DNA of 64,000 bases from Rugalucina vietnamica. Its lineage: Eukaryota > Mollusca > Bivalvia > Lucinida > Lucinidae. Where the stretch lies: assembly GCA_964017185.1 (NCBI GenBank), contig OZ024879.1, forward strand, positions 22,323,456 to 22,387,455. The letters run 5' to 3'. Every line of letters begins with the position of its first letter. The stretch's first letter is position 1. A program made the position numbers and the translations under genes. The notes below the pieces were generated by a model. That model had not been told where the DNA came from and did no database searches. It was given only the letters and a program-made list of their open reading frames with translations. Positions 46,590 through 56,784 of this stretch are shown one piece after another.

Positions 46590-46631
46590 AGTCTGGAACG
46601 GGATTTAATCCTTCTACGTTTATGCAGCAAG
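46590..46631 (+). CDS. Gly/Ser-rich M15-like protein, exon 3
   Basis: A 42-base micro-exon between CATGTAATTTCAG and CAAG|GTAGGC, phase 1 on both sides, encoding SGTGFNPSTFMQQ. FNPS recurs in exons 4 and 5, which supports the call. Confidence 0.65.
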
Positions 46632-47054
46632 GTAGGCTACAAGTGTAATATAACACTATTAAAGTATACGTTCAGTGGCGATTCGAGGGTTATTTCAAAC
46701 TCTCTCTGGCCAACCATTTTCATTTTCTGAAGGATATTCGAGAAAATATAGGTGAAAGTATGGCAACGATACCCCGTTTTAAAATTTGAAAGCCCTGTCT
46801 CGAAATGCTGCATTCGCCACTGCAAAATATAGACTTATGATATATATTATATCATACATAAACATTCAACGTACAAAAAATGTAATTCATTCACAAAATA
46901 TCATATTTTTACTTTGATTCTGGAAGGACCTTCACGAGATTTCATGGAAATGACAGACATTGAAATTGTCTCTAATTGTCTCTAATAGCTCGGCAATTTA
47001 AATTGTACCTTTTGAGATTTTTTAAAATGCTTAACATAGAAATATCTGTTTCAG

Positions 47055-47204
47055 CCGGCCTCAGTGGTGGCTCCAGTGGGTCGAGCGGCAGTGGGTTTGG
47101 TGGCAGTGGTTTTCCGAGTAGCGGTATGGGGTCTGGCGGGGGCTCGAGCATGTTTAATCCGAGTGGTAGCGGCCAAACCAATCCTTCTGGAGGTCAAAGT
47201 TCAG
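47055..47204 (+). CDS. Gly/Ser-rich M15-like protein, exon 4 (duplicated exon, copy 1)
   Basis: A 150-base exon after ATATCTGTTTCAG, donor TTCAG|GTGAGA, phase 1 on both sides. It encodes a Gly/Ser linker with GFGGSGFPSSGMGSGGG, SSMFNPSGSGQTNPSGG and QSS. It is almost identical to exon 5, 657 bp downstream, and the preceding intron end is duplicated too. Confidence 0.85.
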
Positions 47205-47711
47205 GTGAGAAGTATAGTTATATGTTCGGCGTGTGTGTGAGGTGGGTGGGGGGGGGGCGGCGGGGGGAGGGAGCAGTACACAAGGGTGACTTCAGATGGG
47301 CCAAACAAGCGCAATGTCGATAGGCAATGTCTAGCCGATCAAAATGCAGCGACACCTATGTCCGTTTTCCCTAAGGATACCAACAAATCACAAGACAACT
47401 GAATGACTATGTAGTTGACGTTTAGCATCTGTTCCAAAGGCTACATTTTCCAAGTTGCAGTATTATAACAATTGGAAAGGAACAAATTCCTTTTCAAAAG
47501 TTATTTACGTTCTAGAAATTTCATCAACCAAACTCAAACTCAGCTTAATTCATTCACAATATTTATACTTTGATTCTGGAAGGACCTTCAAGAGATGTCA
47601 TGGAAATGACAAACACTGACATTGTCTCTATAACCTCAGCATATAAATCGTACCTTTTGAGATTTCTTAAAATGCTTGAACAGTTGCATAACATACAGAT
47701 ATCTGTTTCAG

Positions 47712-47861
47712 GCGGCCTCAGTGGTGGCTCCAGTGGGTCGAGCGGCAGTGGGTTTGGTGGCAGTGGTTTTCCGAGTAGCGGTATGGGGTCTGGCGGGGGC
47801 TCGAGCATGTTTAATCCGAGTGGTAGCGGCCAAACCAATCCTTCCGGAGGTCAAAGTTCAG
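47712..47861 (+). CDS. Gly/Ser-rich M15-like protein, exon 5 (duplicated exon, copy 2)
   Basis: Same length, phase and sequence as exon 4 except for one base at the acceptor-side junction codon and a silent TCT/TCC change. Both copies have intact splice sites, so both can be used. Skipping either would keep the frame. Confidence 0.85.
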
Positions 47862-48148
47862 GTGAGTAGCATAATTATATGTGAGTGTGGTGGGGGCAGT
47901 ATACAAGGGTGACTTCAGATGGCCCAAACCAAAACCAGTGAAAAGTGTCGATAGGCACCCTCTGCTTTCATCATGTCTAGCCGATCAAAACGGAGCGCCA
48001 CTTATAAAATGATAACATTTGTTGACTAGTATTATTACAAATGTAAACAAAAAATTCCTGGTATAAAAAGTTATTTACGTTCTAAAAATTCCATCAACCA
48101 AGCTCAAATTCAGCTTAATTTGTATGGTGTAACATTCATGTTTTACAG

Positions 48149-48466
48149 GTTCAGGTTCGCCAAGCGGATCTTCCAGTTCAGGTGGCAGCGGACAACCTAG
48201 CAGCGGCAGCAGTGGAGGTTCGAATCCCGGATCTTTAGTGTCAGGGCTGTTAGGCGGGCTGACTGGTTCTGGCGGCTCATCAAGCGGCGGTAGTCCCAGT
48301 GGCAGCAGTACTAGCGGAGGCTCTAACCCGGGATCCGCACCAAGCAGCGGGCAGTCTAGCTCAAGTGGCAGTTCTAGTGGTGGTTCAGGTTCGAGTCCCA
48401 GTTCAGGTTCCAGTGGACAAACTAGCAGTGGGTCTGGTGGTAGCCAGACTTCAGGATCAAGCAGCG
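48149..48466 (+). CDS. Gly/Ser-rich M15-like protein, exon 6: Ser/Gly linker
   Basis: The acceptor CATGTTTTACAG and donor AGCAGCG|GTAAGA bound 318 bases, phase 1 on both sides. The 105 residues are almost all Ser and Gly with a little Pro, Gln and Thr, apart from LVSGLLGGLTG. This is probably a flexible, possibly O-glycosylated spacer before the cysteine module (inference). The Pro-rich antisense frame is a shadow. Confidence 0.8.
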
Positions 48467-48539
48467 GTAAGACAAAGTTATAGAAATCTTCTTCCACTAT
48501 AATACAAATGTATCCTGCCATTCGTTTAGGTTAAAAATG

Positions 48540-48831
48540 GACACACAAGGAAGTTTGATACAATGTTCAACAGTCAGCCTACAGTGTACAGCGAACATTT
48601 CCTTTCCGTGTTTCACATGACAGTTATGTCATGAAAATGTTTCTTCTGCCATTATTCTTCCTTCGCTGATTCAGGAAGAACATTTCTCAGTTGGTGGTGA
48701 TAGCAATCTGCATTAAGTACTGATAATCTGCCTCTCGAAATCTTCCATAGGAATAGTGCGGCTAGGATAGCAGACCATCCCGACATGACCTTAGTTGTTG
48801 ACTGGGACGTTAAACTACAGAACAAACAAAT
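48540..48831 (-). mobile_element. SINE-like repeat in intron 6
   Basis: GACATGACCTTAGTTGTTGAC followed by TGGGACGTTAAACTACAG and AACAAACAAA resembles the common tail of mollusc SINEs. The head is not clear. Confidence 0.45.
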
Positions 48832-48971
48832 GAGTCTGTGCGTGAGACAACCAACAATTTGGAGTTCCGACCAGGTCTGACACAAACCGGCCTACTTCGC
48901 AGTTACTGCGTAGCTGATCTGTGGCTTTGTTTTCGCTAATGCAAATTGCTGTTTTTCTCATGCGGCGGCTC
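48832..48971. mobile_element. short M1 MITE ending 19 bp before exon 7
   Basis: It starts GAGTCTGTGCGTGAGACAACC and ends TCTCATGCGGCGGCTC. AAAT flanks both ends (48828-48831 and 48972-48975). At 140 bp it is internally deleted. Its end nearly touches the acceptor region of exon 7. Confidence 0.8.
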
Positions 48972-48990
48972 AAATCAAATTTTCTTCCAG

Positions 48991-49161
48991 GTTCTGACAT
49001 CCAATGCACCAACAATCTCCATGGTACCTGTCAGGTGGACAGTCTACAGTGTAACGGCCATTACCAGTCGGGACTGTGTGGTGGAGCCGCTAACAGGAGA
49101 TGTTGTGTCAAAGGCAGTGCACCCAGCTCAGGTGGCAGCCAACCTTCAGGATCATCAAGTG
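48991..49161 (+). CDS. Gly/Ser-rich M15-like protein, exon 7: six-cysteine module
   Basis: The acceptor TTTTCTTCCAG and donor AGTG|GTAGGT bound 171 bases, phase 1 on both sides. Residues 476-510 form a compact module, QCTNNLHGTCQVDSLQCNG then YQSGLCGGA and RRCCV, with cysteines at 476, 484, 491, 500, 508 and 509. Modules of this C...GxC...C.G...G.C.G...CCV pattern are, to my knowledge, found beside secreted cell-wall hydrolases such as amidases, lysozymes and peptidases, where a binding role is presumed. A short Ser/Gly tail links it to the catalytic exon. Confidence 0.85.
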
Positions 49162-49426
49162 GTAGGTTTTTGTTCAACTCTTGTAAGCCTGGCGCTAGTT
49201 GTTCAAAACTTTGTTTGCTTAACGTCATCGTTAAGACCTCAACTCCTTAAGTAAATGCCGACTACATAAGCAAATACGCTGTTATTTTTGTTGATAAATT
49301 GTGAGAATTCTTTGCATTGCATTTGTGTATTTGTAATATTCATGTTTTTAATTAGAACTGTTAACTGACGATGTCGTTAATTTTGAATAACTGGGCCCAG
49401 GTGTGCTTTTTGTGGAACATAGGCAA

Positions 49427-49491
49427 ACAGTATAGCCCCAGATGAGACGCCGCTAAGCGCGGCGTCCCATTTGGGGCTATTCTGTTTGCTA
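49427..49491. repeat. M4 hairpin repeat in intron 7
   Basis: AGTATAGCCCCAGATGAGACG, CCGC and GCGGCGTCCCATTTGGGGC form the hairpin, ending CTATTCTGTTTGC. Confidence 0.85.
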
Positions 49492-49648
49492 TGAGGGTTT
49501 CCATAAATATATATGAACCTGATGTCCCTTAAAATGAAAGTGGACTCACCCAAATGATAATTATGTGAAAATCCATTAGTCAAAATGGGTTAATTTATTT
49601 TTTATGTATTTGTTTTGTGTCTCTTTCAATTTTAATTCACTAATATAT

Positions 49649-49883
49649 GAGCTACATCGTGAGAAAACCGGATTTTTGCCTATGCGAAAACAAACGCGCA
49701 GATCAGCTTCGCAGTAACTGCGAAGCCGATCAGCGCCTTTGTTTTCGCTACTCGGATAGTACAATTCCTTTGCTACTTATATCCAAAGTTTCAAGCTTAT
49801 AACTTTCTTCTGTGGCTGTACAGCCTGGTTTGTGTCGGACCTGGTCGGAAACCCAAATTGCTGGATTTCTCATGCACAGGCTC
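49649..49883. mobile_element. M1 MITE in intron 7
   Basis: GAGCTACATCGTGAGAAAAC is inverted as TTTCTCATGCACAGGCTC, with the GGCGCTGATCGGC-type hairpin centre. ATAT flanks both ends (49645-49648 and 49884-49887). Confidence 0.85.
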
Positions 49884-50764
49884 ATATAAGACGAGACGAC
49901 AAAATAATACAAGACAAGATTTATTTTGACAAGTCGTTGACTCCAAAGAATTTTCACATTCGACTATGAACCACTGTTAGTAGGAGATACCCGACAAAAC
50001 ACCTAACATACCCTTAAGCAGCGTTAACGCTTCTTCTTGCATTACATGTACATTGTTAATTAAATAATCACGCCACGCGTAAACATGTTCACGCAACCCA
50101 GTTGTACGAAGCTCAATTGTATTGTAATTTTGGGTTCAAACTTTAATAAACTAGCGCGTACTTAAATTCGGCTACAACATGCATAAGCCTGTATTAAGTA
50201 TATATGGTGATCTACAATACTTATAAAAACAACTGAGGGATTTTGAACTTTTTTTAGATTTCATTGCAATGGATGCAATTCCCTCTACCAATATAATAAA
50301 TGAATCCAACATAGAAGTCAATTTGCAACCCAATGCACAGAATGCATACGAAATTTCACGAATCACTGGTTCCAATACAGTAATTGTAGCGACCATCTAT
50401 ACCCAAAAGTCAAATGCACACTCTTTGTCATTTAGTTTCAAAATATACTCTTTGCTGAAGTGTTGCAAAACGTAGCCACAAACAAATAACGGAGCATTTC
50501 AGGCATAGCTTAAAAACATATATAAGCTTAAATTAGCTTCTATAAAACAATATTACTATTGTAACATCAATAATTCCAGTACTTGATCTATTCAGCACTA
50601 AGAGTATGATAGTCCGTTTTGTTTGACAACATTGTGGTACCAGTCAAGGGCACATACTCTATTATGCTATTAGTGTCGAATATGTGTAGGTAAAATGTCA
50701 TTATGATAGCAATCACTGATCGGTAGCTTTCTGTCCACAAACAACTTATGTTGTTTTTGTTTTT

Positions 50765-51005
50765 TTTTGATTCAGTTTAACGTCCCTTTCAAGATTATTT
50801 CAGCTCATATGAGACGGGCCAATCAGTAGGTGGGGCGAAAACGGGAGAACCCCGAGAAAAAACAACCTGACACACCCGCAAGCAGAACTTGACTTGTCTC
50901 ACATATAGCCAGAGCGGGGCTCGAACCCACACCAGACACAGCGGTGAGATGATCGAATGGTTAAGTGCTGTAATGAAATATCAGCGCTCTTAACCGGGCC
51001 GCCAC
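50765..51005 (-). mobile_element. tRNA-derived SINE in intron 7
   Basis: On the minus strand a tRNA-like head (CGGTTAAGAGCGCTGATATT, then B box GTGGGTTCGAGCCCCGC) leads into the body CTCACATGTG-like, TCTCCCGTTTTCGCCCC and CTTGAAAGGGACGTTAAAC. The body matches the truncated copy at 29907-30062. Confidence 0.8.
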
Positions 51006-51145
51006 AACTTATGTGAATTACATGTAATTTCACTTCCCTCCCGTTAGGGTATATCATAAATGTGCACTTTGCATTTGGATCTAGAAAGAAAAAAAAATAC
51101 AGGTACCTGGCAGTATTTTTGGGAGCTTATGAGATTTCCTTTCAG

Positions 51146-51603
51146 GGTCTTGTGGATCAGCAACCGCCAAACAGTACGCATGTGACCTCCTGAACTGGCA
51201 CAATGCCGGAAAGATCCACCTCTGGACCCTTCACCCGTCCCGACAACCTGACAACGCCTACGCTTACAACAACATCCGGGACACTTGTCAGGGGAAAGGG
51301 GCTTCACGATCGGCGTACAAGTGTTCACTGTGCGGCAGTCCAGCTCCCGGGGGAACCGTCTGTCTCAGCGAGACTCTACTGCGCTACATTCACACCCTTG
51401 CTGGCAACGGACAGAAATATATTCATGTAAACGAAGTCGCGGGGGCGTGTCACCATTGTGGCTCCGCCCATTATAAGGGAACCGCTGTGGACTTGGACAA
51501 CAGTGGTAAAAGTGCGGCCCGACAGTCCGAGTTTATGAGTCTTTGCAGATCTATGGGCGGGTACGCGCTGGATGAGGGAAACCATATCCACTGCAATTTC
51601 TGA
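51146..51603 (+). CDS. Gly/Ser-rich M15-like protein, exon 8: M15-type zinc peptidase domain
   Basis: The last exon follows GATTTCCTTTCAG and ends at TGA 51601-51603. It gives 151 residues (529-679) with ten cysteines. The C-terminal half reads YIHVNEVAGACHHCGSAHYK then GTAVDLDN, placing His636 and Asp643 in the H-x6-D zinc motif of M15/hedgehog-type D-Ala-D-Ala or endolysin-like peptidases. The chain finishes EGNHIHCNF, where His674/His676 supply the H-x-H ligand. The spacing after SLCRSMGG and the end within a few residues of H-x-H are typical. Such enzymes cut peptidoglycan peptides, so a secreted antibacterial or digestive role is likely (inference). A general-base Glu/Asp upstream of HIH (Asp670 or Glu671) is present. 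Confidence 0.82.
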
Positions 51604-51700
51604 TTCTTCATTTCCACTGCATTATTTTTTTTTATTTTACTGTGTAGACACTTGAATTGTCCGCATCACGAAAATAGTCCGTGTACAATTTATAACATAT

Positions 51701-51931
51701 GAACCGCCTCATGGGAAAACCAACAATCTGCATATGCGAAAACAAAGACGCAGATCAGCTTCGCGGTAGCCGTGAAGCTGATCAGCGTGATTGTTTTCGC
51801 TACACGGATAGTACAATTCCTCCTTTTAAATCCGAAATTTCAAGCTTCCAGCCTGCTTCTGTGACTGTACAGCCTGATTTTTGTCGGACCTGTTCGGAGA
51901 CCACATTGTTGGTTTTCCCACGAGGCGGCTC
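51701..51931. mobile_element. M1 MITE 97 bp after the M15-like gene
   Basis: GAACCGCCTCATGGGAAAAC is inverted as GTTTTCCCACGAGGCGGCTC. ATAT flanks both ends (51697-51700 and 51932-51935). It probably lies in the 3' UTR or just beyond; no AATAAA is seen before it. Confidence 0.85.
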
Positions 51932-52379
51932 ATATCTCTAAGCAGCGGGTAAATGTGATTAAATTTGTAGCAAAATTTGAAAACTCTACTTATTTCTTTG
52001 TAATTTTGTCGGGCGAATTCTGCAAAGATGAATTACCAACGTGAAACGTTTTTGGTTTCCATACTTTGCACGTTACCTATCAAAGTTAAGACAAAAATAT
52101 AAAGTTTACTTGTCATAGTCTAGGAATATGGGATTGTTCTAGTGATGAATCAGTATTGTCACCATGTGATTGTAAAACCATTCCAGAAAAAAAAAATCTA
52201 AAAAATCTCATGAAAATTAATGAAAACGTAGACTGAAGGTAAGTCAAAAGTATGACACCTGTACAGATGGGATCAATAATAAGACCTACTCCGCACACTA
52301 GGGCAATTTATATGAATCGAAGTTTGGTCAGAGGGACCACATACATGCAAAATATATTGTTCTAAACTGAACATATCTG

Positions 52380-52560
52380 AATTGCCCTAGTGGTAAAATA
52401 TCGACTTCCGCATTGAGATGCCGGAGGTTCAAATTTTTCCTGCGTCCATAAGAACTTAACTTAACCATTATAATAAGAGAAGAAACATTTGTTGAATAAT
52501 ACGTTTGTTTAATTACGACATGACTGAGAAAATGTTGTATGGGATATTAAATCATAAACA
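52380..52560 (+). mobile_element. tRNA-derived SINE
   Basis: GCCCTAGTGGTAAAATATCG resembles an A box and GCCGGAGGTTCAAATTTTTCC a B box. The tail GGGATATTAAATCATAAAC and AAAC repeats is typical. Confidence 0.65.
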
Positions 52561-52579
52561 AACTAATACATGTAGATCT

Positions 52580-53420
52580 ATTTGTGTTTCCATAGCTACA
52601 TGCTTTGTCATATTAAACACTAAGGTAAGTCCTAACGATGTTGTAATAGAATAGAATAGAATAGAATATTTTAATCTTCCCACAATGGGCCCATACGTGC
52701 ATATCACAAGTACAATTTACACATATTATATGTGAATTTTGCGGCCTTCACGCAAAATTGTAATAAACTATAATATATAGTAGACTGAAAGCCAAATGGA
52801 ATACATGTACTTGTTTTCAGAGTACAAATAGAATAGATAATTTTTGGACCTTAAGCTGCCGATCTGAAATTGCTATTATTTTGACGTTATATTCATCTTT
52901 GTTTACTGAACATGTCAAAATACCAAACGGGTTTGTGCTGCAGTGATTTATCATAATCTTGCCCGTTTATTCGTTCTGTCTGACTTTCTGTTTTGCTCTA
53001 CATCTTTGTTTTCGTTGATGTTAGTCGGATGGCTACCTCGTTGGGAATGAGCTCAGTAAACGAAAACCATCACAAATTTACCTTTAGAAATCAGCTAATA
53101 TATGCATTATATCCAACTCAATGAATTGGGTAGTGTTGTATTTCATTTATGCAGTAGTTCTAACAGCTATTTATATTTGAGTTGAGTTTTTAAATGTATC
53201 AAATAGTTAATACCTTAAGAAGTCTAGATCTAATTAAATGTCCATACAGTAACCGATATATCGAACTATACAAACCATTAGCTAATGTACGTAAAATTTA
53301 ATTGAGCTTCAAACAACTGGGTCCAGACAACATCATATTGGATATGGGGTTATGGGTCTACGCAAACGACGTCATTTTCTTTACCATTACGAATTTAATT
53401 TACTATCAGCATAACATTTC
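52580..53420. other. no gene; short (GAATA)n at 52647-52672
   Basis: AT-rich sequence with one pentanucleotide tract and no other recognisable structure. Confidence 0.5.
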
Positions 53421-53424
53421 CGTG

Positions 53425-53690
53425 TTATATACACCCCTTATACCCCACCTTTATATTGCAAAACTTGGGCATGCAGGGGTATACACATTTTTCTTATTTT
53501 TGCTCCAACACATAGCTTGTGAGTACTTGTAAGAACCGCCTCCGCGAGGCGGTTTTAACGTGTACCCACAAACTATGTTTTGAGCAAAGATATAAAAAAA
53601 TATTAAAAATTACTGGTGAAAATTTTCAATTTTTACATCTCGGGAAAATTCAGTATATATCATGGTCATGTTTTCGTAATTTCATTACAT
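53425..53690 (-). mobile_element. M2 MITE, nearly complete
   Basis: ACACCCCTTATACCCCACC, GGGGTATACACATTTTTC, AAGAACCGCCTCCGCGAGGC and GTACCCACAAACTATG are followed by TCATGGTCATGTTTTCGTAA, in full M2 order. Confidence 0.85.
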
Positions 53691-53699
53691 TAAGTTTTG

Positions 53700-55908
53700 T
53701 CATTTATTGCAAAAACTATCCCGGAAGTCATTTCTGTTGGTCTTAAGTTGCAACTAAGACGTTGCGTCAGAAGTTGCCTTCATATTTGTAATGTCAAAAT
53801 CGATGTTAATTACGGCGCTTTATGTTTGAACGTGGACGCTTAGATTTTGTTCTGAAGAGAACATTATTTCTTCAAGAAACTCACATAGTGGCATGGTACG
53901 CTGTGTGCATGAAGCGCGTGGTAACAGCGATGGACAAAAAAAAGTAGTGTGTGATTATGTAGCTACAGCAGAAGCTTTTTTTCCACAATATGCGGCTCGA
54001 GCCATTTGAGGAAAGTCAGTATTGCTAACCACACTGTCCCAGTGCAGACATGCTGGAGGCAGATTACCAGTACTAAGTGTTCATTCATCAGTTATTAACT
54101 AACAAACGTTCTTCTTGGGTCACTTGAAAATGAAGATACATGTCATCATGAAATAAAATTCGATGTCAGTATTCAACGCAAATGTTAAGCGACGCTAAAA
54201 CAATGTCAATTTTTCGTCATTGTTACAAACTGTAAACGCACCTTTAAAAGCTCACCAAAAATTCAATAATAGTAGTTTTAGGGTAAAAAATCATACAGAA
54301 CTTCTTTAGAATGTGCGGATTATTGTGATCAATTTATGTGATTGATATGCATAAATAGCCGATTTTTGAAAAATGTTACAAATGAACATACGACTTTTCA
54401 TTGCATCTCAACTTTGTAACATACATAAATAATCAAATAAAAAATTGTTCGAATATTATTCATTATGTAAGCACTTGATCAGTGTGTAAATATAGATAAT
54501 AGCAACTTATAAACTTTTGCCACTCTGCGTGCAAAATCCGCACGAGGGTCAAAATATTAAGAAAAACGTCATTTTGTAAAATTGTGACATATCCAACAAA
54601 CACAAAAACTAATGGCAAAGTGTAGATTCTTTAACGTCAATTACTTTGAAAGTTTTATAAAATGTGCCAAACAGTTTACCAATGCATACGAGATGTGTAG
54701 TAATTGTGTGCAGACACATCAGAACATGCAATCTACGATTATATTTCTTGTATGCAAACGTGATTTGCCTTTTTAAAAATTTGTGTCATATTTCCCTTTT
54801 TAAAAATATCGTTCATATTTTGAAAATTATAAAGTGAAGAACTAAAAAAAATAAAATTAATCAACTCTAGGTGAATTTGTTTAATTAACTATACATTAAA
54901 ATGATACGATGCGCGAAATAAACTAAAATAATGGCCATGGAAACTGAGATTATCGCAGTTTAATACTCTGAAAAATGCTAAGTTTACATATACGATATAT
55001 AATAAAAGCTTTAACGGAGGTCGTTCTTTTCGACGCATTTAAGAATGCAAATATACGCCAAATCCGGAAATCATCTGTAAAAACGCAAAGCGTTCCACGT
55101 TAAATTTGACGGAATAATTACAGAGTTATGGGCAATTGAACGATCGTTAGTACAGGCCGTTGTTACAAGTTTACAAGCCGTTTTTTCTAGATAAAATCGC
55201 TGCGTAAATCGGTACCACGCTAAAATGCGACGCAGCAAAATATAAATTCAACATTTATCGAATTGCGCATTTCAAAACGAATATTTTATTGAAATTTGAG
55301 CAGAATCCTGCCACAAATAAGCATGTTACACGTACATTTATAAACCGTTGTGTCGACTTTTCCGTAAGACGGCAACTTCTGACGCGACGTCTAAAGCATA
55401 TACAAGAATTAGTTCTGTTTCCGCTAAATCTATGACTTGTCAGTTTTGGTTAACGTCAAATCAATGTAATAAAACCAACGCGACTTTTATAAATCTTTGT
55501 TGACGTAAAATTCAATAAAGCAAAGCTACGACGTGACAACCGATGTTGCGTACATTGTACCACTGCGTAACGTCAAAATACGTCAATTTAGCAAAAATTG
55601 TTAAGCTGACGTTGTCACCATTCTTCGGCTTCAGAAGCGACGCTAGTGGTCAGGTTAAACTTTTTACATTTCACATGCCCCAGTATTTTTGTACTGTACT
55701 CATAACAATTTTGCTGAAAACCTAGCGCAATTATTAAAGCCACGGCACGAAGAAAAATGTTTTCTCAGAATAGTTTGTGTATATCGACCTGGGACGTCAT
55801 TGATGTCGTTTTTGTACATGTGAAATCGTGGTTGACATTAATAATTTTCTGTTCTAAATCAGCTACGCATCACATACAAAACAATAAGCTGTACATCAAT
55901 AGACAGCT
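53700..55908. other. 2.2 kb without recognised features
   Basis: AT-rich sequence with scattered ACGTC and AACGTC words. Only one 60-codon ORF (55543-55725), without a signature. The promoter or first exon of the lysozyme gene could lie here or further right, but I cannot point to it. Confidence 0.4.
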
Positions 55909-55912
55909 TTAA

Positions 55913-56111
55913 ACAGCAGTCACACATTAGCGTATAACCCAAACGCGCGCCGGGCGTGTGAAAAATCTCAACACGCTGAAGATTTTGGACGTATAAAAAT
56001 CTGCACCTTTAACATTAGCGCGTGACTGAGGCGTGTGCCGGACGTTACAGACGCGCAGTAAACGTTCAACGCGCGTCTCACACACGCTTGGGGCACGCTA
56101 CTGAAGCAATA
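55913..56111. mobile_element. truncated ACGCGC-rich element
   Basis: TTAA (55909-55912) precedes ACAGCAGTCACACATTAGCG, and the sequence follows the 58977-59647 copy through CTTGGGGCACGCTACTGAAG before breaking off. A (TTTG)n tract (56132-56166) follows. Confidence 0.7.
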
Positions 56112-56159
56112 TCATACTATAATTTGAGCAACGTTTGTCTGTTTGTTTGTTTGTCTGTT

Positions 56160-56784
56160 TGTTTGTTCTCCTACTCCTCCCAGGTCCTTGGGCCGGTCTT
56201 CACCAAACTTGGAGGGAAGGTGGAGGGCGGCCCCGGATATTAGCTTGAGGTGTTCATTTTTTGAAAGGTAAAGGTCATCCAAGTCAAATGTCAAATTTAT
56301 GTTTTTTTCTGTTTGTTCCCCTACTTCTCCCAGGTCCTTGGGCCGATCTTCACCAAACATGGTGGGAAGGTTGAGGGCGGCCCCGGATATTAGCTTGAGG
56401 GGTTCGTTTTTAAAGGTCAAGGTCATCGAGGTCAAAGGTCAAATTTCTGTATCTCGGCAGTCCTTGGTCCGATTTGCATGAAACTTGGTGAGTGTATATA
56501 GGTTGATCCCTGATTAAGATTTATGGGCCCAGTTGGGTCAAAGCTCATCGAGGTCAAAGGTCAAATTTATGTTGTTTTTTTTCTGTTTGTTCCTCCCAGG
56601 TCCTTGGGCCGATCTTCACAAAACTTGGTGGGAAGGTGGAGGGCGGCCCCGGATATTAGCTCGAGGGGTTCATTTTTTAAAGGTCAAGGTCATCGAGGTC
56701 AAAGGTCAAATTTCTGTATCTCGGCAGTCCTCGGTCCGATTTTCATGAAACTTGTTGAGTGTATACAGGTTGATCCCTGATTAA
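56160..56784 (+). repeat. R2 tandem repeat, left block
   Basis: Units contain CCAGGTCCTTGGGCCG, TCTTCACCAAACTTGG, GGGCGGCCCCGGATATTAGC, AAGGTCATCGAGGTCAAAGG and TGAAACTTGGTGAGTGTATA. Three partial units are present. The array continues at 58170 beyond an inserted element. ORFs in it are not genes. Confidence 0.8.

Noticed and set aside
48075-48521. 148-codon minus-strand Pro/Glu/Leu-rich ORF
   Set aside because: Antisense of the Ser/Gly linker exon (48149-48466).
50172-50475. Overlapping ORFs on both strands in intron 7
   Set aside because: An acceptor-like TTTTTTTAG precedes the plus frame, but including it would break the phase-1 join between exons 7 and 8. No family signature.
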